This document shows positions 1-8,503 of a DNA stretch of 64,000 nt, piece after piece (positions within the stretch are counted from its first letter, which is position 1; every line of letters starts with the position of its first letter). A program made the translations under genes and the position numbers. The DNA comes from Lacipirellulaceae bacterium (GTDB taxonomy: Bacteria > Planctomycetota > Planctomycetia > Pirellulales > Lacipirellulaceae). A model generated the notes under the pieces. It did not search any database. It saw only the letters and a program-made list of their open reading frames with translations, and was not told where the DNA came from. The stretch is taken from NCBI GenBank assembly GCA_040218535.1, contig JAVJRG010000012.1, positions 186,001 to 250,000 on the forward strand, given 5' to 3'.

Positions 1-1311
1 CCCTGGAATGTGCAGGGCCACGGGAGGCAGATGCTCGCTTCCACAACCTTGATGGAGCGTGAGAAGCCGTACACGCTGGAAGTGGAGCTGGCTCGCGGAT
101 TGATTCAGCGTTTGCGTTCGCGGCTATTCATCTGGGAATGGCTGGGCCTGGAATCGACGCCCGAGTTGCAAGAGCAGCTTCGTCAAGCAACGATTAGCTT
201 CGCCCGCGCTGCCACCAACCAGCACGACTTGGCCCGGTGCGCGAATGCTGCTAACGGAGCCATCGCCGCAGCACTATCCGTCTCGAACCTTTTAGTCGAG
301 AACTACACGGAGCAGTCGCTCGCCAAACGGCAACGGCAGACGCCGAGTTCGACGTTGTTGGGAGTGAGCTTGGGTCCCGAAACTCCGCCAGTCGAAGTCC
401 GACGACAATTTGTTGATGCGTCGAACATCGTGCAGTTGCCCATTGGCTGGAGGAGCATTGAAAGCGAAGAGGGCAAACGCGACTTCAAGGCAACTGACGA
501 GCAACTCGGTTGGTGCCAGAAGGCGGGACTGAAAGTTGCGGCGGGGCCGTTGCTCAGGCTCGACGATTCGGGAATTCCCCTGTGGATGTACGTTTGGGAA
601 GGGGAAGATTACGAACAACTCTCGCGAATGATGATGGACCACGTGCGTGCCGTGGTCAGTCGATACGCAGGACGCGTGCATCTGTGGCATGTCGCCTCAC
701 GCGTCAACACAGGGCGACTGCTCTCCCTTGATGAAGAACAACGGCTCAACCTTGTAGCACAAGCGGTGCAAACGGTGAAGCAGCTCGACCCACGCACGCC
801 GACGGTTGTGTCGTTCGATCAGCCGTGGGGAGAGTACATGGCCGGCACCAAAGAAGAGCTAGCTCCACTGCACTATGCCGACGCCCTGGTACGTGCCGAT
901 TTAGGCGTGTCTGGGTTTGGACTGGAGATCAACTCTGGTTTCTGGCCGCACGGCAGCGTGCGGCGGCCAAGCTTCGAGTACGGTCGGCTGATCGACCAGT
1001 GGAGTCTGCTGGGCGTGCCGTTGATGATGATGCTCTCAACTGCCCACAACAATGATCCGGACAACAAGGCAACGGCGAAGACGAATATCGAGCCGGCTGA
1101 AGCGAAGCACTTGAAAGACGCGCAGCTTACCTGGGCCAAGCAGATCGTGCCACTATTGCTGTCGCGTCCGACGGTTCAGGTGATTCTTTGGAACCAACTG
1201 AGCGACGCGCTGACACACGAGTTTCCAAATGCTGGCCTATTTGATGTGTTTGGGCAACCGAAGCCGACGTTGGCGTACTTGCGGCATTTAAGAAAAACCT
1301 GTTTGGTCTAG
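1..1311 (+). CDS. GH10-like glycosidase-fold protein, 5' truncated by window edge
   Basis: The frame is open from base 1 (codons for P-W-N-V precede the first possible GTG at 10), so the true start lies outside the window. The C-terminal two thirds resembles the TIM barrel of family 10 glycoside hydrolases (endo-xylanase type). A strand reading HLWHVASRVN sits where GH10 has W-D-V-V-N-E, and a later strand GFGLEINSGF sits where the nucleophile strand TELD occurs. The usual acid/base Glu appears to be replaced by Arg, while the nucleophile-like Glu remains. No signal peptide can be judged because the N-terminus is missing. It ends 7 nt before the next gene, so the two are probably co-transcribed. 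The fold call is moderately secure; xylanase activity is doubtful. Confidence 0.7.
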   Translation, partial: PWNVQGHGRQMLASTTLMEREKPYTLEVELARGLIQRLRSRLFIWEWLGLESTPELQEQLRQATISFARAATNQHDLARCANAANGAIAAALSVSNLLVENYTEQSLAKRQRQTPSSTLLGVSLGPETPPVEVRRQFVDASNIVQLPIGWRSIESEEGKRDFKATDEQLGWCQKAGLKVAAGPLLRLDDSGIPLWMYVWEGEDYEQLSRMMMDHVRAVVSRYAGRVHLWHVASRVNTGRLLSLDEEQRLNLVAQAVQTVKQLDPRTPTVVSFDQPWGEYMAGTKEELAPLHYADALVRADLGVSGFGLEINSGFWPHGSVRRPSFEYGRLIDQWSLLGVPLMMMLSTAHNNDPDNKATAKTNIEPAEAKHLKDAQLTWAKQIVPLLLSRPTVQVILWNQLSDALTHEFPNAGLFDVFGQPKPTLAYLRHLRKTCLV

Positions 1312-1318
1312 AGAAGAC

Positions 1319-1864
1319 ATGGGCAAGATTTACGACACAATCACTGAGCAGCTTCAAGCTTATATTGACTCGCAACAGATGTTCTTCGTTGCGACGGCTC
1401 CGCTAGCGTCGGACGGGCATGTGAATGTTTCGCCGCGGGGGTTGGATTCGTTCCGGGTGTTGGATGATCGAACCGTGGCATTTGTTGATCTCACCGGGAG
1501 CGGGGCGGAGACGATTGCCCACCTGAAGGAGAATGGGCGAATCACAATTATGTTCTGCGCGTTTACGGGCGCACCAAAAATCGTGCGGCTGCAGGGTACG
1601 GGGGAAGTGGTTGCCGTGGGAGACGCGGAGTTCGACGCTCTTCAAGAACAGTTACCACGAATTCCCGGCGTGCGAGCGATTATCAAAATCAATTGCACTA
1701 GGATCAGCGACTCTTGCGGTTTTGGTGTGCCGGAGTATGAGTACCTAGGCGAGCGGACCCAACTGACTGATTGGGCTGACCGGAAGGGTCCTGAAGGAAC
1801 GCTGAAGTATCAGCAGGAGAACAACCGGGTGAGTATTGATGGACTGCCGGCGCTGGATGTTTGA
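1319..1864 (+). CDS. Pyridoxamine 5'-phosphate oxidase-family FMN-binding protein
   Basis: This 181-residue protein has the split-barrel flavin-binding pattern of the PPOX superfamily. Near the N-terminus it reads FFVATAPLASDGHVNVSPRG, the segment that lines the FMN site in proteins annotated as pyridoxamine 5'-phosphate oxidase-related. R-T-V-A-F-V-D-L-T-G-S-G and I-T-I-M-F-C-A-F follow as barrel strands. It lacks the C-terminal substrate-binding signature of true PdxH, which is encoded separately at 15510-16178, so it is probably a general flavin- or F420-type reductase. The ATG lies 7 nt after the preceding stop, suggesting one transcript. The substrate is unknown. Confidence 0.85.
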   Translation: MGKIYDTITEQLQAYIDSQQMFFVATAPLASDGHVNVSPRGLDSFRVLDDRTVAFVDLTGSGAETIAHLKENGRITIMFCAFTGAPKIVRLQGTGEVVAVGDAEFDALQEQLPRIPGVRAIIKINCTRISDSCGFGVPEYEYLGERTQLTDWADRKGPEGTLKYQQENNRVSIDGLPALDV

Positions 1865-1919
1865 GCGATTGAATTTGCAGGTGGTCCGAGGTGCTTAGGC
1901 ATCCCGGCCAGGGACATCA

Positions 1920-2321
1920 CTACCGAGGGTGGGCGAAAAACGAATCACCCAGGACCGCGTCTTCGCGATTGATGAAGCAAGGGAGCGCTTGATCCAATCT
2001 GCAGAAGTGGAGTGCCTGTTGGCAGGACTCGCTCAATCCGCAGAGTCTTAGGAAGCCGCCGTGGTTGAGCGTGCGCTTCTGCAGCATCACGAGCTGGCCC
2101 ATCAAAGCACTCGGAAGGAAGGTGACGTCTTCCATCTCGAGTACGAGCCGATAAGTGAAGTGCTGCTCGGCTAACGTCCAGAGACGCTCAGCCAGGTCGC
2201 TGAATCTCGTGGGGTCGGCAGGATCGCCTTCGCCAGGATGCAGCCGGACGTAAAGCCATTCCGGGCCGCGGTCGACATCAAGGTTCCAACCGCCTTCAAC
2301 ATTGCTCAATACGTTAATCAT
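1920..2321 (-). CDS. STAS-domain protein (anti-sigma factor antagonist type)
   Basis: This protein has 133 residues from the ATG at 2321. A TTG lies 24 nt further upstream, but AAGGAG (2331-2336) sits 9 nt before the ATG and decides the start. The central part YRLVLEMEDVTFLPSALMGQ follows the STAS strand-helix pattern in which a Ser/Thr at the helix start is the phosphorylation target; here a Ser is present after L-P. G-G-F-L-R-L-C-G then matches the next strand. Such proteins usually bind an anti-sigma or switch kinase. No partner kinase is adjacent, so it may act with a distant one. Convergent with the gene before it. Confidence 0.7.
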   Translation of the reverse strand: MINVLSNVEGGWNLDVDRGPEWLYVRLHPGEGDPADPTRFSDLAERLWTLAEQHFTYRLVLEMEDVTFLPSALMGQLVMLQKRTLNHGGFLRLCGLSESCQQALHFCRLDQALPCFINREDAVLGDSFFAHPR

Positions 2322-2655
2322 GTCTGTGCGCTCCTTGCGACTCAATCATCCGTTACTCAACGCGGCACCTTCATCAATGGTTGCAGACGACTTGTCGCTG
2401 TGAAGACTACTCGCTGGTGATGAGCAGTCCGTTCCGAAAAAGAAAAGCCTTGCTGCACTTCCTTCAATCTAGGCTTGCGAGATAAAAACGACAAGCGAAG
2501 TTCGTTTACTTCGAGAATGATAGTGTTTCATAATCGGTTACAAAGCTTGTGTGCTAGCATCGCACAATAAACTAGGGAACTTACCAGCAATAAGGTAAGC
2601 GCAGAGCACGACAAGTCTTGATGCCCGGCAAACTGGACCAAGCGAGAATCGCTGG
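2322..2655. other. Intergenic region between the STAS gene and alaS
   Basis: This 334-base space holds no convincing gene. Besides the Shine-Dalgarno site of the STAS gene it has a short perfect dyad, CGAAGT-N6-ACTTCG, at 2496-2513, which could be an operator or weak hairpin. I see nothing else. Confidence 0.4.
2331..2336 (-). promoter_or_regulatory. Shine-Dalgarno site of the STAS gene
   Basis: AAGGAG on the minus strand, 9 nt before the ATG at 2321. It favours this start over the in-frame TTG at 2345. Confidence 0.6.
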
Positions 2656-5502
2656 CTACTGAAGCATTTCAGCGATCGTCTTCCGGGCGACATCCATCGC
2701 TTCGGGCAGTTTCTCAGGTTGTTTGCCGCCGGCTTGGGCCATGTCGGGGCGACCGCCGCCGCCACCGCCAAGGGTTTTGGCGACCGGGCCGATCCACTTG
2801 CCGGCGCTGAGTCCACGCTCTTGCAAGTCCTTGGAAATTCCGGCGATGAGCGTGACTTTGTCTTCGCCGCTGGCGCTGGCCAACAACACGGCTGAGGGGG
2901 AAGTCTTTTGACGGATCTGATCGATGAGTTGACGCATGAGGTTCTGCTCGATGCCCGGCACATCCGCGACCACAAGGGTGGCGTCGCCGACTGTTTCGCT
3001 ATTCTCAAGCAAGGAATCTGCGGTGAGTGGGCCTGCACTCGCACGCTCGTCGAGACGTTTGTCGAGCGATGCAACTTCGGCCTGAAGAGCTTCAATCCGA
3101 TCCGCTACCGCCATCGGAGCCACCGACAACAAACGGGCTGCTTCGGTCAGGGATTGTTTCATCTCAGCGTCAGACACGTCGCCCGTTGTGCCAGGCGCTG
3201 CCGGCTTGGGTGCTTCGGCCTGCTCCACCGAGCCGCCGGTCTCGAGTGCTTTCTTCAGTTGTCGTCGGCGGTCGGACAACGCCTGGGCGGCAGCGGGGAC
3301 GTCTGACGGAGCGACGCGCAACTTTTCTGCCGCGGCGGTGAGTGCCAGGCGGATCTGTTCACGATAATCCTTCGCTTTTTCGCCGGTGAGCGCAACAATG
3401 CGGCGCGTCCCTGCAGAGACGCCCTCCTCGGAGAGAATTTCAAAGGCATCGACTTCGCCCGTATTCGTCAGATGCGTACCGCCACACAACTCGCGACTCA
3501 TCGCCCCGCCTGCGAGTGGGCCCATCGAAACCATGCGGACCGGGTCGGGATACTTCTCACCGAAGAGCATCATCGCGCCTTGCTGGCGTGCGTCGGCGAG
3601 CGGTAACGTCTCGCACTTCACAGCAGCGGCGGATTCGACATGTTCGCGCACATCGCTGGCGATGCCGGCGAGCTGTTCTTGCGAAACGGGCGACAGGTTC
3701 GTGAAGTCGAAACGCAGCCAATCGTCATCGACTTTCGAACCTTGTTGCTGTGCGTGTGTGCCAAGGTGCTTCTGCAAAGCGAGATGCAGAAGATGCGTTG
3801 CCGAATGGGCACGGGCGATGGCAGCCCGGCGGGGTTCATCGACGGTGGCTTCTGCTGAGTCGCCCGTTTGGATGCGGCCTTCCAAGACATGTCCGTGGTG
3901 GATCACTAGGGAGCCATCCTTCTGGACGTCTTCGACCTTAAAGACGAAGCCTGGATCGGTCGCGCAGAGAATCTTGCCGCTGTCGCCCACCTGTCCGCCG
4001 CTTTCTCCGTAGAAAGGCGTGCGATCGAGCACCAGTTGCACGGGAATGTTTGCGTCGTTCGCTTCGAACTCCTCGACGAGTTTTGCGTCTTCACCCTCAC
4101 CCGCGATGATACCCAGGACGTGGACTTCGGGGACACTGGTCGACTCGTACCCGAGGAACTCCGTCGCTTCGAGTGCTTGTTTGAGCGAATCGAGCGGGCC
4201 TTTCGCTCCCATGACGGTGTGCTGCACTTTTCCAGACGCCTGACCATGTTCTTCCATCGCCTTCGCGTAGCCGTCCCAGTCGAAGGCGAGCTTCTGCTCA
4301 GCAGCGATTTGCTCGAAGAGTTCCGGCGGAACGCCATAGGTTTGGTAAAGCTCCGCGGCAACGGCTCCTTCGACCATCATGTTGCCTGCAGACTTCATTT
4401 CCTCAAACACGCGATCAATGCGGTTTAGCCCTGCGTCAATCGTGCCAAAGAAGTTTGCCTCCTCGCTTTCAATGACACTCGAAACGCGATCCACCGTTTC
4501 AGTAAGTTCGGGATAGGCAGCCTTCATTTGTTCGACGACCGCTGGGACGAGCTTGTGCAGGAACGGCTCACTGAGACCCATTTGATGACCATCGAGAACC
4601 GCACGACGGAGTAAGCGTTTGACGACATACTTCTCCTTGTTCGCACCCGGGTAAACATTTTCATGCACCGCAAATGTGCAAGCGCGGACGTGGTCGGTGA
4701 TCCGGCGGCAACGGCGGCCCGCATCGGAATCGAGTTCGTACTTCACACCGCAGACTTCCGCGGCGGCTTCGACGATTGGCATTAGGATGTCGATGTGGTA
4801 GTTCGTCGGCACGCCCTGAAGCGTCGCGGCGGTGCGTTCGAGGCCCATGCCGGTGTCGATGTTCTTCGAGGGTAACGGACGCAGGTTGTCTGGCGGATCG
4901 CCGACGCGGTTGAACTGCGTGAACACGAGATTCCAAATTTCCACTTCCTTACCGGTTTTGTCCGTGTAGTAGATTTCGCTACACGGACCACAAACCCCAT
5001 CGGGACCAAGGCTCGGGGCGCTAGCGGGCCAAAAGTTTTCGTCCTCTTCCATCCGGGCAATCTTTGCCGTGGGGACGCCGACCTTCTCGTGCCAGATGTC
5101 GGCTGCCTCGTCGTCATCTTTATAAACGGTCACGCTCAAACGTGCCGGGTCGAGGCCGAGCCACTTCTCTTCGGTGAGGAATTCCCACGCCCAGTGAATC
5201 GCTTCGCTCTTGAAATAGTCGCCAAAGCTGAAGTTGCCCAGCATCTCGAAGAACGTGTGATGGTAAGCCGTCCGGCCCACGTTATCGATGTCGCCCGTGC
5301 GGAGGCACTTCTGGCAGGTTGTCGCACGCGTGAAGTCGAGCTTCACTTTGCCCAAGAAATGATCCTTGAACTGATTCATCCCTGCGGGGGTGAACAGTAC
5401 GCTGGGATCCCAGGTCGGGACGAGGACATCGCTACCGACGCGGGTGTGGTCTTTGGTTTCGTAGAAGGCGAGGTATTTTTCGCGGAGTTCGTTGGTTTGC
5501 AT
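2656..5502 (-). CDS. alaS: Alanyl-tRNA synthetase
   Basis: Charges tRNA-Ala with alanine in the cytoplasm. The 948-residue product shows the class II catalytic domain (R-T-G-D-I-D-N-V-G-R-T-A-Y-H-H-T-F-F-E-M-L-G-N-F-S-F near residue 70), then the tRNA-recognition region. The editing domain follows with its zinc ligands HSATHLLH and C-G-G-T-H, and last a DHHA1-type C-terminal domain ending in a Gly-rich segment (GGGGGGRPDMAQAGG). It is longer than the E. coli enzyme (876). Part of the excess is an Ala/Pro-rich insertion around E-A-P-K-P-A-A-P-G-T-T-G between the editing and C-terminal domains. The upstream region contains a TTTTCAGTTGTCAG-type repeat. Confidence 0.98.
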   Translation of the reverse strand: MQTNELREKYLAFYETKDHTRVGSDVLVPTWDPSVLFTPAGMNQFKDHFLGKVKLDFTRATTCQKCLRTGDIDNVGRTAYHHTFFEMLGNFSFGDYFKSEAIHWAWEFLTEEKWLGLDPARLSVTVYKDDDEAADIWHEKVGVPTAKIARMEEDENFWPASAPSLGPDGVCGPCSEIYYTDKTGKEVEIWNLVFTQFNRVGDPPDNLRPLPSKNIDTGMGLERTAATLQGVPTNYHIDILMPIVEAAAEVCGVKYELDSDAGRRCRRITDHVRACTFAVHENVYPGANKEKYVVKRLLRRAVLDGHQMGLSEPFLHKLVPAVVEQMKAAYPELTETVDRVSSVIESEEANFFGTIDAGLNRIDRVFEEMKSAGNMMVEGAVAAELYQTYGVPPELFEQIAAEQKLAFDWDGYAKAMEEHGQASGKVQHTVMGAKGPLDSLKQALEATEFLGYESTSVPEVHVLGIIAGEGEDAKLVEEFEANDANIPVQLVLDRTPFYGESGGQVGDSGKILCATDPGFVFKVEDVQKDGSLVIHHGHVLEGRIQTGDSAEATVDEPRRAAIARAHSATHLLHLALQKHLGTHAQQQGSKVDDDWLRFDFTNLSPVSQEQLAGIASDVREHVESAAAVKCETLPLADARQQGAMMLFGEKYPDPVRMVSMGPLAGGAMSRELCGGTHLTNTGEVDAFEILSEEGVSAGTRRIVALTGEKAKDYREQIRLALTAAAEKLRVAPSDVPAAAQALSDRRRQLKKALETGGSVEQAEAPKPAAPGTTGDVSDAEMKQSLTEAARLLSVAPMAVADRIEALQAEVASLDKRLDERASAGPLTADSLLENSETVGDATLVVADVPGIEQNLMRQLIDQIRQKTSPSAVLLASASGEDKVTLIAGISKDLQERGLSAGKWIGPVAKTLGGGGGGRPDMAQAGGKQPEKLPEAMDVARKTIAEMLQ

Positions 5503-5514
5503 TTCGTGGGGGTT

Positions 5515-5542
5515 TTCAGTTGTCAGTTTTCAGTGATAAGTA
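5515..5542. repeat. TTTTCAGTTGTCAG-type short repeat
   Basis: Direct reiteration of TTTTCAGTTGTCAG directly upstream of alaS. The same motif recurs at 41421-41452, 42490-42519 and, inverted, 42555-42587, always between genes. Confidence 0.7.
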
Positions 5543-5642
5543 CCTGACGTTCGTTGTGGGTCTCGCCCACGCCTGGAACGATTTTCACGACAGAAGCCCC
5601 CTATCATATCGCCCGCTAGAGAATCGGACTAGCGCGGGGTGG

Positions 5643-7574
5643 CTAAGCCGCGAGCGGCAGGGTCAGCGTTGCTTCGGCGCCGCCTTGGGCGTGGTTGGCG
5701 ACTTCGAGCTTGCCGCCGAGTTGTTTTGCCAAACGTCGGCAGAGGGCCAAACCGAGACCGACCCCAGGGGCACTTTCGGCGGCCTTCTGGGCGCTCTTGC
5801 TGAAAGCGACGGATCGCGTTGCTTTCCTTTCTGACTCGTAGCCAGGTCCATAGTCGCGGACTACGAAACGCACCGCTTGCGGCTTAGCCCCGGCGAAGCC
5901 ACAGGTGGCGGTGAGATGTATGCGGCGATCCTCAGAGTTGCTCGCGTACTTGGCGGCGTTATCGACAAGGTTGAATAGGATTTGCTCAACAACGCCAATA
6001 TCGCTTCGCAACGTGGCGTCGGCAACTTCCCTATCGAGTTCGACAACAAGCTCCATCTCGGCGAGCTTGGCCCGATCAGTGAGCCTTTTCTCGAATCGGT
6101 CGACCAATTCACCTGGTGTCGTCGAGTCATCAAGGGTTGGTCCCCTGCCCCGTTCGAGCCTTGCGTAACTCAGCACGTTCTCGACTAGGTGAGAGAGTCG
6201 CTCGGACTCGACACGCAGCGTTTCGAGATACTCCTGACGTCGCTGCTCTTGCGGAACCATCCCGCCGGCGAGCATTTCGGAATACATCCGAAACGTGGTC
6301 AGGGGCGTGCGTAACTCGTGAGTCACCGAGGAGACGAACGCAGCGCGGCGTTCGCTCAAAGCCAGGACGCCCCACAGTAACGCGCCGACGGAAAGCAAGG
6401 CGGCCAGCACGGCAACGGCGCTGATCGCGAGGTTGCGAATCACTCCTGGCGAAGGGAGGTAGATGTTCTTGAGGTGTGGCACTCGGAACTCGACCGGCAA
6501 GCCGGCGAGCATCCGCGAGGGGTCGCCGGACTCGGCGTCCTCTAAGGGAACTAAGTCTGCGGTTGGAAAGAGATCGGCGACTTCGGCAAGCAGATCCTGC
6601 TTCAGGTTTGGCCAATCGAGCCAGCTTCCTTGCACAAACAGTTCTCCATTGCGGGTGACTCGTCTGGCTAGCAGTAATTGGTCGTTCATCCAGAGGGGAC
6701 GACTGATGCTTTCAATAACGTCGGTCGCGCCGAAAGGGTCGTCACTGGCTTGCTGAGCTTCGCCATCAAATGCAGGCGGATTGGGTGCATTGTTGTAGTA
6801 GTTGCCACGTTGCTTGGTTAGCTCTTGGCGAGCTTGCTGTTGGTAGCGTTTGCCGCGTTGCTCGAAGTCGCCCTTCTTTGCTTGGGAAGCGACCTTCGGG
6901 AGGGCGATTTGCGGCGGGCCGTTGGCCGCTTTGCCGTAGCCACCGCCATACTCTTCTCCGTATGGCGCTCCATATTCACCACTGGCGATATTACCCTTTT
7001 TCGGATCTCGGTACTCACCATTTGTTCTGTCCAACGCATCAGGCTCTGTCTCGCGAGGGAGGCTCTCGGAAGTAGGAGCTGGGATGATTCTGTTGGATTG
7101 CTCGGGCAGAGCGGCGAGCAGATTTTGCACGTCGACGTTATGAGAGAGTCGTTCAAGTCGTTTGCGATTGTCTTCCAGTTGCTCCGATGGAACGGGTTCC
7201 GGCTGAAGTGCTTGCTGTTGGCTCTGTTGTTGAACTGTCTCTTTCGCGGGTGCCTGGGGCGAGCGCCAGTTGCCTAGTTGGTCAGCCTCGAAATTGAGGT
7301 AAACGTTGTACGGCGAAACCGCAAGCGATGGGTTGAGGATACTCTCAGCTTGATACGCGTAGTGAGGTCTCGCAGTCTCTTCCGCGATGAGCGGGGCGAG
7401 CTTGGTGTCCATCCGCCAGAGGGCGAGTCGGACATCTTGCTCGCGCAAAGCTCCCTGCTCCGCTTGAAAACGTAGCTTGTCCGCTTCAAGCGACTGACGC
7501 AGCAGCCAACCGATCGTCGCGAGAACGACGAGCGAGCAGACGGCATAGATGAGCCAGGCTTTGCGGGGAGACAT
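5643..7574 (-). CDS. Membrane sensor histidine kinase
   Basis: This is the sensor partner of the response regulator directly upstream. From the ATG at 7574 (643 residues) it starts with MSPRKAW and a membrane helix. A long extracytoplasmic region of about 350 residues follows, with Gln-rich and Gly/Tyr-rich low-complexity stretches. A second helix is near residues 380-405. The HisKA box is SSVTHELRTPLTTF (phospho-acceptor His), and the HATPase domain has DNAAKYAS (N box) and RDYGPGYE (G1 box). An upstream GTG at 7658 overlaps the regulator's stop as GTGA and would add 28 residues; I prefer 7574 because a charged N-terminus plus helix follows at once. The stop region carries a GTGGCTAAGCC-type sequence also seen at 58291. 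Confidence 0.9.
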   Translation of the reverse strand: MSPRKAWLIYAVCSLVVLATIGWLLRQSLEADKLRFQAEQGALREQDVRLALWRMDTKLAPLIAEETARPHYAYQAESILNPSLAVSPYNVYLNFEADQLGNWRSPQAPAKETVQQQSQQQALQPEPVPSEQLEDNRKRLERLSHNVDVQNLLAALPEQSNRIIPAPTSESLPRETEPDALDRTNGEYRDPKKGNIASGEYGAPYGEEYGGGYGKAANGPPQIALPKVASQAKKGDFEQRGKRYQQQARQELTKQRGNYYNNAPNPPAFDGEAQQASDDPFGATDVIESISRPLWMNDQLLLARRVTRNGELFVQGSWLDWPNLKQDLLAEVADLFPTADLVPLEDAESGDPSRMLAGLPVEFRVPHLKNIYLPSPGVIRNLAISAVAVLAALLSVGALLWGVLALSERRAAFVSSVTHELRTPLTTFRMYSEMLAGGMVPQEQRRQEYLETLRVESERLSHLVENVLSYARLERGRGPTLDDSTTPGELVDRFEKRLTDRAKLAEMELVVELDREVADATLRSDIGVVEQILFNLVDNAAKYASNSEDRRIHLTATCGFAGAKPQAVRFVVRDYGPGYESERKATRSVAFSKSAQKAAESAPGVGLGLALCRRLAKQLGGKLEVANHAQGGAEATLTLPLAA

Positions 7575-7654
7575 ACCGATTGATGTACTAGGAACGATGA
7601 ATGATGGATTGTTGGAAGAATCTCCGTAGGGTATGACGAGGCACGAGGCGTACC

Positions 7655-8323
7655 TCACGCGAGCATGTAACCCTTTCCTCTCACGGTGGAAATTACCTCG
7701 GCACCGAGTTTCTCGCGCAGGCGTGCTACATGCATATCGACCGTGCGTGTACTCACGCCCCGTGCGTCGATTTGCCAGACGTTTTCTAATAGTTCTTCAC
7801 GCTGGACGGCCCGCTGGCGGTGTCGGGAAAGGTAGCGCAACAAATCGCATTCTTTCTCGGATAACTCAATACGCTCGCCGTCGTCGGAAGTGGCTTCACT
7901 CCGGGCGAAGTCGACTCGGACTCCCGGCAATTCTAGTTCTTGAATGTCGGTCGGGCGACTAGGCGAACGTCGCAACACGGCTTCGACCCGAGCGAGCAAC
8001 TCCGTGACGCTGAACGGTTTCACCACATAATCGTCGGCGCCAAGTTTGAGCCCGCTAACGCGGTCATTCTCTTCGCCACGCGCACTGAGGATGATCACCG
8101 GTAAAGTCGGCTTAGCGTTGCGAACTGCGGCGAGGATTTCTAGGCCCGTCTTGCCGGGCAGTACCATGTCGAGCAGCAGCAGATCGAACTGACGGCGGAG
8201 AGCCGTCTCGCAGCCTTGTGTGCCGTCGCCCTCTTCGAGGACCTCGTGCCCCGCATACGTGAGCGCATCGACGACCCCGCGGCGGATGGCGGTGTCGTCT
8301 TCGATGGTGAGGATGGTGGGCAT
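7655..8323 (-). CDS. OmpR/PhoB-family response regulator
   Basis: This 222-residue transcription factor has an N-terminal receiver domain (acidic pair E-D-D near residue 9, phospho-acceptor Asp52 in LLLLDMVLPGKTG, T/S and K motifs in ILSARGEEND and VVKPF). Its C-terminal winged-helix DNA-binding domain has ELSEKECDLLRYLSRH and RTVDMHVARLREKLG. It precedes its histidine kinase in the same operon; the regulator's stop overlaps a GTG as GTGA, suggesting coupled translation or very tight spacing. The signal sensed and the target genes are not visible from the sequence. Confidence 0.95.
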   Translation of the reverse strand: MPTILTIEDDTAIRRGVVDALTYAGHEVLEEGDGTQGCETALRRQFDLLLLDMVLPGKTGLEILAAVRNAKPTLPVIILSARGEENDRVSGLKLGADDYVVKPFSVTELLARVEAVLRRSPSRPTDIQELELPGVRVDFARSEATSDDGERIELSEKECDLLRYLSRHRQRAVQREELLENVWQIDARGVSTRTVDMHVARLREKLGAEVISTVRGKGYMLA

Positions 8324-8365
8324 GGGGTTGATAGTAATTAGGCGCGAGGCGCTAGTTTCGTGGGT

Positions 8366-8433
8366 TTAGCCGCCGAGCTTGCTCGGCGCTCGGCTCTTAC
8401 ACCCTCCCAGCGCCGAGCAAGCTCTGCGGCTAA
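8366..8433. repeat. Palindromic element with GCCGAGCAAGCTC arms
   Basis: TTAGCCGCCGAGCTTGCTCG pairs with CGAGCAAGCTCTGCGGCTAA across a short centre. It lies between the secreted-protein gene and the response-regulator gene (both minus strand), where it could terminate or process the transcript. Confidence 0.65.
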
Positions 8434-8503
8434 ATTCCCGAGTAGCCTTGTCTTTATTCTAGCGGAGAATTCTCTTTACTCAGCCCTGGAGGGCCGAGCT
8501 ACG

